A stretch of 64,000 bases of DNA, taken from NCBI GenBank assembly GCA_017435385.1, contig JAFSFB010000016.1:226347-290346 (forward strand). Direction: 5' to 3'. Below the pieces are notes generated by a model. It was given only the letters and a program-made list of their open reading frames with translations, was not told the origin of the DNA and searched no databases. Position 1 is the first letter of the stretch. Every line of letters starts with the position of its first letter. The position numbers were made by a program, and so were the translations under genes. Origin of the DNA: Clostridia bacterium (lineage in GTDB: Bacteria; Bacillota; Clostridia; Oscillospirales; Acutalibacteraceae). Of this stretch, positions 59,801 through 64,000 are shown piece by piece.

Positions 59801-60965
59801 TTGGAATTGTTATGCTCGTGAGATCGGTGCAACCATCGAACGCATATTTACCTATGCTTGTTACACCATTGTCAACACTTACAGATTTTATTTGTGAGAT
59901 CCACTTATACCAAGGAGTACTTGTCTTTGAAGACCAATCTTTCATACCACCTGTACCATTGATTACAAGTTCGCCATCAGCATATAAAATCCATTCAAGA
60001 TTTTCGCCACATCTTCCTTTTTGGTAATAAGGTCTTTCTGAGTTGCACTCAAAAATAATTATATTCGGCAAACTGTCATTATTTTCACCAACAGAAATAG
60101 CTTCCCATTGTTCGGGCGTCCCTGCATAATATATTTTTTCCAAACTGTCGCAATTTGAGAACGCAAGATAACCTATGCTTGTTACACTGTCGGGAATTGT
60201 TATGCTTGTGAGACCGGTGCATCCATAGAACGCTCTTTCGCCAATGCTTGTTACGCCACTACCGATTGTTATTCTTGTGAGACCGGTGCATCTGAAGAAC
60301 GCACGATAACCTATGCTTGTTACACTGTCGGGAATTGTTATGCTTGTGAGTTTGGTGCATCCATAGAACGCAGAACCGCCTATGCTTGTTACACTGTCGG
60401 GAATTGTTATGCTTGTGAGACCATAGCAGTCGCAGAACGCAGAACCGCCTATGCTTGTTACGCCGTCGGGAATTGTTATGCTTGTGAGACCATAGCAGTA
60501 GTAGAACGCAGAAACGCCTATGCTTGTTACGCCGTCGGGAATTGTTATGCTTGTGAGACCATAGCAGTAGTAGAACGCATATTTGCCTATGCTTGTTACG
60601 CTGTCGGGAATTGTTATGCTTGTGAGACCAGAGCAGTCGTAGAACGCATATTCGCCTATGCTTGTTACGCTGTTACTGATTCTTACTTTTTCGATATATG
60701 ACCGATATGAATACCACGGAACGGATGAACCCGATATCCAATCATACATTCCACCAGAACCAGTTATAATAAGTCGACCTGTATTCGTATCAAGAGTCCA
60801 TGTAAGATTATCACCGCAAGTACCGCTGTAAGTTGCCGCAGAAGCCTTGGGTGTAAAGAGATTGAATTCGGGCAAGTCAAGCCCAACCAATCCCGAAAGC
60901 GGCGCCGAAGCGAACACCATGATAACACACAAAACTGTCGCAAGAATCTTCTTAAACATTTTCAT
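56841..60965 (-). CDS. Large BspA-like adhesin with LRR, InlB-type and cysteine-rich repeats
   Basis: A 1374-residue secreted protein. Signal peptide MKMFKKILATVLCVIMVFAS. A first LRR_5 block (about residues 95-290) has eight nearly identical 23-residue units of the form LTSITIPDSVTSIGxxAFYxC; two further units lie near 365-415. Then come Listeria/Bacteroides-type beta-grasp repeats (GYSFVGWDKVVPETMPANN and copies), a second diverged LRR block, a run of cysteine-rich repeats (APTCTKEGYTTYTCSACG), a Big_2 domain (FASSDDSIVSIDANGN) and an amphipathic C-terminus FFDKIIAFFRKLFGMTK. No LPxTG. It is probably a surface adhesin carried as cargo by the mobile element. The 5' end overlaps the SIR2-like pseudogene by 14 bp. 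Confidence 0.88.
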   Translation of the reverse strand: MKMFKKILATVLCVIMVFASAPLSGLVGLDLPEFNLFTPKASAATYSGTCGDNLTWTLDTNTGRLIITGSGGMYDWISGSSVPWYSYRSYIEKVRISNSVTSIGEYAFYDCSGLTSITIPDSVTSIGKYAFYYCYGLTSITIPDGVTSIGVSAFYYCYGLTSITIPDGVTSIGGSAFCDCYGLTSITIPDSVTSIGGSAFYGCTKLTSITIPDSVTSIGYRAFFRCTGLTRITIGSGVTSIGERAFYGCTGLTSITIPDSVTSIGYLAFSNCDSLEKIYYAGTPEQWEAISVGENNDSLPNIIIFECNSERPYYQKGRCGENLEWILYADGELVINGTGGMKDWSSKTSTPWYKWISQIKSVSVDNGVTSIGKYAFDGCTDLTSITIPNGVTSIGEYAFYGCTGLKDVYYNGSGRDWEKIEIRSNNSLLSQATKHYTYYYITWITASEAIEEKVKVGDRIILPAEPQKEGYSFVGWDKVVPETMPANNLEFVAEWSINSHTVTWIVDGNETVDTYNYGDTIVKPADPEKVGYTFTDWGAEIPTTVPDEDLVFTATWQAKEYNVTWNVDGEISTDTYYFDDAITAPTPEKDGYFFIGWDKVVPDTMPAESLEFVAQWSKVEYEFEFDGNGIIITAAKDASGDIEIPAIINGYPVIAIDECAFVGSDITSVTIFEGVESIGLFAFAYCDKLETVNIPSSVTEIDYGAFSGCSNIETINISADNNNFVTDEYGVVYTEGFIELVYAPAKSVGEAYAMRSTATYIYPFAFSDCSDFALTISDNLSDEDADEFLLYISVNEFITNDSCINFKAVDGVLYNKAVTKLYKYPVDNKREFYALPSSVTTIADATAFVCVDTAFYLFVDEDIIIAGVDEIFKTPENLTLHIDYASEFTVDHFTMTLLGPAHVCVGDITKADADALNENAEEIIAEQEEIWDEIEPELTPGTDEYDFMKAYVLGYIDMITNYVDCENNHTRLHKYAAVVEKDEGNCTNDGCTNYKCVCGYEFTEAITAPGHNYVAVVTAPTCTKEGYTTYTCSACGDTYVNDEVSATGHSHESKVTKEPTCTTTGIKTFTCHCGDSYTEIIKANGHTKGEWEYIGGKEYAKNCTVCGDKLESKIVTVNMMINGENVNKTQILNKSTATVVATVTDNFTNNLVFASSDDSIVSIDANGNIIANDVGKATVTVTISGTAISDSIEVEVLPRDFTVTWNVNGKVTKQTIKEYASITPNIDTKRPGYKFVGWDSEVPSTMPAKNLSFTAKFELSFKMSIRKPSTTTISYGDSIILHADMNEALPSGWTVKWTADNGNFSYSANGETCTITPSKSGDTTFTVTVYDENGNVIGTDTQIMTSKAGFFDKIIAFFRKLFGMTKIIQQSINF

Positions 60966-61850
60966 TTGTTTTTCCTCCGTTCTGAATTTCAGATTCTATT
61001 CTTTCTATTGCTTTATGATAAAAACGTTCATATTCCCCATCAAAAGGAATATCGTCAACGATAACAACGTTATACGACCGAAGCAAAGCCTCTTTTGCCT
61101 TGCCGAGCGGATGTTTTTTATCCTTCGGAACATAAAAATATATTTTCGTATCAGGAAAGTTTCGCTTTTTGCAGCAAATCAGCCACCAGATATCAGCTTC
61201 ACTTAAATCAAGCCCGAATCCGAGAATATGCACGTTCTTCGCCAGAAACGAATCAACCCAGCTTTGTTCCGTTATTTCCAAACCTTGTTTTTTAACGTTT
61301 TATATCGTTTGATAAACCCTGATGTATATGTCTGAATTTCGCTGAGCAACTTTCCGTAATAATAATTGCCCATTATTACCGTTGACGGAGCTGTTATGTC
61401 GCCGTGAATATGTCATATCTTCTTATCGGAATTCTCAGGCTGATAATATCTGAACAAACCGAATTTATCTTCTTTGCCCTTACAGCCTTTGGTAAATTTG
61501 CGAATCTTTCTGTAACTGTAAAGAGATGGTTTGATTCCCGATATCTGTTCAAGTTCAAAAGTGTAATTCGCCGTTATAATATTCTCAATCGGCAAATCAA
61601 AGATTCGTCTTATCAATTCAGACTGCCTGTCAGAATTAACAAAATTCATATCCTTCGATATAAATTGCATAGCCTTGTCAACTCTGTCACCTGACAAAGC
61701 AACAACCTTCATCGGAAACGGCAAGTGTTCAACGTCATCAGCGGTCAGGCTTGATTCATATTCCTTGGAAATCTTCTCAACAAGATTATTCCACGAATCG
61801 CCGTTAAACGCTCTGTTTATCCCGTTACCGAGAAACAAAACATCCTGCAT
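60952..61850 (-). pseudogene. SIR2-like protein gene, broken by a nonsense codon and a frameshift
   Basis: The start MQDVLFLGNGINRAFNGDSW (ATG 61848-61850) has the FLGNGxN nucleotide-binding motif of SIR2-like NAD-binding proteins, and IENIITANYTFELE continues the fold. The frame hits TGA at 61413-61415 exactly where family members have a tryptophan before HIHGD; translation beyond it gives HIHGDITAPSTVIMGNYYYG. A second lesion in the A-run near 61305 shifts the frame, after which VHILGFGLDLSEADIWWL completes the C-terminal part. Reassembled length is about 295 residues. Related stand-alone SIR2 proteins are often NAD-depleting anti-phage effectors; this copy is probably inactive. Neighbouring genes use TGA as stop, so recoding is not the explanation. 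Confidence 0.72.
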
Positions 61851-62150
61851 TAAATCACATCCTGTTAAAAAAGTAGACTTTATTTAACAATCATTTTTCT
61901 TATTTATAATTATAGTATAGCACTTTGACTTGTAAAAGTCTACCGCAGGCACATGCTCTGCAAGTCAAATTTTCACCCTGTAATTTGTACATATTCAATA
62001 ACCCTCCGAAATGTTTTGATTTAATCTTAACACTTCGGAGGTTTTTGCTATCTTTTTTCATCTGATAAAAGTTAATTTCAGGAGTACATTCACACCCGAA
62101 AATCAACCTTGAATTTTTAGAGGGTAGGTAATGTGACATACTTTAGTAAA

Positions 62151-62498
62151 GAACACTTTTTGAATTTCCGCTTTTCAAAGCAAAAGTGTTCTGCAAAAAC
62201 GCAGGGGAGGTCAGGCTGAGTTTTTGCAGAAATCGAGTTTTTCGCTATTCCCGCTTGAGCGGATAAAACGAGATTTTTATAGCCGACAGATAATTCTGAG
62301 TCTGAATATCAGTCGGCGTCAGGGAGTCCGCAGACAGCCTCTGCCCTCCGGCATAAGGAGCGAAATGGGGTTGTGCTGCGCGCAACCACTATTGAGTTAT
62401 TGATTTGACGTGCAAACGCAAGAGTGCTTCTGAGCGAAGCATTGTGCCGGAGGTTTTACAGTTATCGGTCTGAACAATTAATCAGACAGAGCGATAAC
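62151..62498 (+). other. Structured region upstream of mobV, possible oriT
   Basis: Gene-free DNA (61851-62599) rich in inverted repeats: GAACACTTTT / AAAAGTGTTC (62151 and 62182), TCTGCAAAAAC / GTTTTTGCAGA (62190 and 62220), CTCCGGCA / TGCCGGAG about 100 bp apart, TGCTTC / GAAGCA, and GTTATCG.GTCTGA / TCAGAC..CGATAAC (62461-62498). MobV-type relaxases nick at hairpins just upstream of their own gene, so oriT is expected here. I do not recognise the exact nick site. The part 61851-62150 holds the probable promoter of the SIR2 gene and a CCTCCGAA / TTCGGAGG hairpin. Confidence 0.45.
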
Positions 62499-62599
62499 AT
62501 TTCTTATGCTATGTTTTTCGGCATAAGAAATCAAAACCTCAAACAATGCAAGCGAAGAAAAACGATTGCATTGCAGGCAAATCAAAGAAAGGAGAACCC

Positions 62600-63661
62600 A
62601 TGGCAAACCCCATAACGACCACATTTCATAAAGGCACAGCAGTTGCACAAGGGCACAATCGTCGTGACCCCAAATGCGTTGCAAAAGAAAAGCACACTGA
62701 CCCCAACGGCGAATATATAGTGTGGGTTGACGAAGATGTCAGAAAGGCTTACAAGAGAATCTTTGATGAAGCTGTAAAAGAATATAATGCCCGTCAATCG
62801 GATTCGCGCCGTATCATTGATGACTATTATCGAAAAGTAAAAAATTCCAAGCAGCAGAATCCGTGCTATGAAGTCATTGTAACAATCGATGACAAGGATA
62901 CCCATCCGCCCGCCAGTGTTTGTAAAGAAATTTGTAAGCAGATTGTTGACGAATGGAGCAAGAGAAATCCCAATCTCATTCTGATTGGAGCTTTTTACCA
63001 TAACGATGAGAGGGGAGCTCCACATTGTCATATAGACTATATACCAATCTCTTTTCAGAATTCATGTGGTATGAGCATACAGTATTCTCATACCAAGGCG
63101 CTTAAAGAAATGGGTTTTCAAAACAAAAACGGTAAATACGGCGAGACAGAACTGACTCAATGGACTGACAGAGAAAGAGCTTATCTTGATGATCTCTGCA
63201 GACAGAGAGGTATAGAGGTTCATCATCCCGATGCAGGCAAAGGCAAGAAACATCTTGAAAAAGAAGCATATATTTTGACACAAAAGCTTGCCGAACTTGA
63301 AGCACAGAAAGCCACTGCTCAGAAACAAATTACAGTTTTGAGCAATGAACATTGTTTGCCTTTAAAACAAAAATCAAAAGATGAAACAGAAATTGCAGAA
63401 ATTGAAAAGAAAATTGCCGATTTCAAAGATACAAGTAAATATATAGCTGATGCTATTGATTTTTATGATGCTTTTGTAAAGGTTAGCATTGATCACGAAT
63501 TCGATCCTATGTTTGAGAAATATGAAACACTTATTAAAGAAAAAATCGCTGAAGAAAAAGCATTCAGCGAAACACACAATCATCAAACAACATATTACAA
63601 CACACCAAACGATGGATACGATAGCAAAAAAGATCTGTTATCCATTGATTATGAACCTTAA
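62600..63661 (+). CDS. MobV family relaxase (plasmid recombination/mobilization protein)
   Basis: A 353-residue Mob/Pre protein starting MANPITTTFHKGTAVAQGHN (ATG 62600 after AAAGGAGAACCC; the frame is open further upstream but without a site). The N-terminal relaxase domain has the HNRRDP motif near residue 19 and the metal-binding triad in YHNDERGAPHCHIDYIPIS (about residues 135-153). The C-terminal half is a coiled coil (LTQKLAELEAQKATAQKQ). MobV relaxases nick oriT and lead single-strand transfer using a helper conjugation system. Together with xis and the att scar it marks an integrative mobilizable element. Confidence 0.9.
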   Translation: MANPITTTFHKGTAVAQGHNRRDPKCVAKEKHTDPNGEYIVWVDEDVRKAYKRIFDEAVKEYNARQSDSRRIIDDYYRKVKNSKQQNPCYEVIVTIDDKDTHPPASVCKEICKQIVDEWSKRNPNLILIGAFYHNDERGAPHCHIDYIPISFQNSCGMSIQYSHTKALKEMGFQNKNGKYGETELTQWTDRERAYLDDLCRQRGIEVHHPDAGKGKKHLEKEAYILTQKLAELEAQKATAQKQITVLSNEHCLPLKQKSKDETEIAEIEKKIADFKDTSKYIADAIDFYDAFVKVSIDHEFDPMFEKYETLIKEKIAEEKAFSETHNHQTTYYNTPNDGYDSKKDLLSIDYEP

Positions 63662-63812
63662 AATTTCGCACTAACCCTGAGGATACGGGAGCGGTTTGAT
63701 TCCACCCAATATTATATAAACGAAAGTACGCTTTCTCAGGATGAAAACGAAAACAACTCATTATGAGTTCAGATAGATAATCCTCAAAAAATATTTTTAT
63801 GAGGTATAACCG

Positions 63813-63983
63813 ATGTTTGAAGAAAAAGAACTTCTGACCGTTAAGGAAACGGCAGAGTATCTCGGAGTTTGTGAAAAAACCATTTACAAACTCATCAACA
63901 CAAAGAAGCTTTTTGCGCTAAAAATAGGCAAAAAACTTCTTGTGCCGAAAAGCAAAATTTATGGTTCGCTCGGCACAAAATAA
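63813..63983 (+). CDS. xis: Excisionase-type DNA-binding protein (HTH_17)
   Basis: A 56-residue protein, MFEEKELLTVKETAEYLGVC to KSKIYGSLGTK, with the winged helix-turn-helix of Tn916-type excisionases (VKETAEYLGVCEKTIYKLIN, then KIGKKLLVPKSKI). It would bend DNA at the element ends and direct the integrase towards excision. Just upstream lie palindromes AACTCATTATGAGTT (63747) and CCTCA...TGAGG (63782-63804) that may be Xis or regulator sites. The next start codon is 5 bp downstream, as expected for an xis-int pair. Confidence 0.82.
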   Translation: MFEEKELLTVKETAEYLGVCEKTIYKLINTKKLFALKIGKKLLVPKSKIYGSLGTK

Positions 63984-63987
63984 CAAA

Positions 63988-64000
63988 ATGGCTGAACGGA
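63988..64000 (+). CDS. Possible integrase gene, first four codons only
   Basis: ATG GCT GAA CGG (Met-Ala-Glu-Arg) begins 5 bp after the xis stop and runs off the window. Tyrosine integrase genes directly follow xis in this class of element, and many begin in this way. The call rests on context alone. Confidence 0.35.

Noticed and set aside
60165..60715. Regular 69-bp direct repeats considered as a CRISPR array
   Set aside because: The repeats are contiguous, without spacers, and in frame as leucine-rich repeat codons of the adhesin. No cas genes are in the window.
61413..61415. TGA read as tryptophan (genetic code 4) to rescue the SIR2-like gene
   Set aside because: Other genes here end in TGA (for example nudF and the XRE gene at 42751) and use TGG for tryptophan. 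A second, independent frameshift is also present in the same gene, so decay is the simpler reading.
61900..62139. 79-codon minus-strand open frame upstream of the SIR2 pseudogene
   Set aside because: No ribosome site, unusual composition, and it overlaps the likely promoter of the SIR2 gene and a CCTCCGAA hairpin.

Overview
The window looks like the chromosome of an anaerobic gut-type Clostridia bacterium (Bacillota, probably Oscillospirales or a relative). The evidence is T-box leaders on thrS and ileS, an AddAB pair instead of RecBCD, RNase Y next to YmdB, a VanZ-like gene, BspA-like leucine-rich surface proteins and textbook sigma-A promoters (TTGACA, 17-bp spacer, TATAAT). No rRNA operon or species marker is present, so the placement is an inference.

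Layout. 1-4.9 kb is a leftward housekeeping run: rny (with an apparent AUA start codon), ymdB, ttcA, a REP-associated transposase gene, dcd and a partial phosphoglycerate-mutase-type gene. 4.9-7.3 kb is a T-box-controlled thrS. 7.4-8 kb holds a 53-residue membrane protein gene, a modular hairpin repeat and tRNA-Glu/tRNA-Met. 8.1-14 kb holds a ketopantoate-reductase-like and a patatin-like gene, a secreted 3D-domain wall enzyme, a peptidase E, a TIM-barrel isomerase and a GtrA protein. 14-21 kb holds a BspA-like surface protein and a two-gene operon of a calcineurin-like phosphoesterase and a GH106-like glycosidase without signal peptides. 21-25.4 kb is argCJBD with a promoter and a possible ArgR site. 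25.4-38 kb holds a D-lactate-dehydrogenase-like gene, DUF1015, addBA, a CNNM/HlyC-type membrane protein and a cytoplasmic GH20 hexosaminidase. 38-42.4 kb holds a zinc-ribbon membrane protein and a T-box-controlled type 2 ileS. 42.4-56 kb holds a 50-residue peptide gene facing an XRE regulator, a MacB-like ABC exporter facing a TetR regulator across a perfect 33-bp operator, a GPH-type symporter, a nudF-maf-alaX operon, an E2-like acyltransferase, PlsC, VanZ and CapA, and an XRE/SHOCT membrane-protein pair with twin operators.

From about 56.5 kb to beyond the right edge lies what I infer to be an integrative mobilizable element. It starts at a displaced 3' fragment of a tRNA-Arg gene still followed by that tRNA's terminator. 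It carries a 1374-residue BspA-like adhesin, a broken SIR2-like gene, a structured region that may be oriT, a MobV relaxase gene, an excisionase-like gene and possibly the first codons of an integrase. The intact tRNA would be expected to the right of 64 kb.

Non-coding repeats are frequent and are the least explained part of the window: a 52-64 bp repeat present three times next to terminators, palindromes inserted in frame in the transposase gene, a 279-bp foldback element, a duplicated terminator hairpin around a 247-bp insert, and an orphan promoter-terminator unit that may encode a small RNA. The three small regulator/target pairs (XRE/peptide, TetR/ABC exporter, XRE/SHOCT protein) each have a visible palindromic operator. 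I see no CRISPR array and no clearly undescribed multi-gene system.
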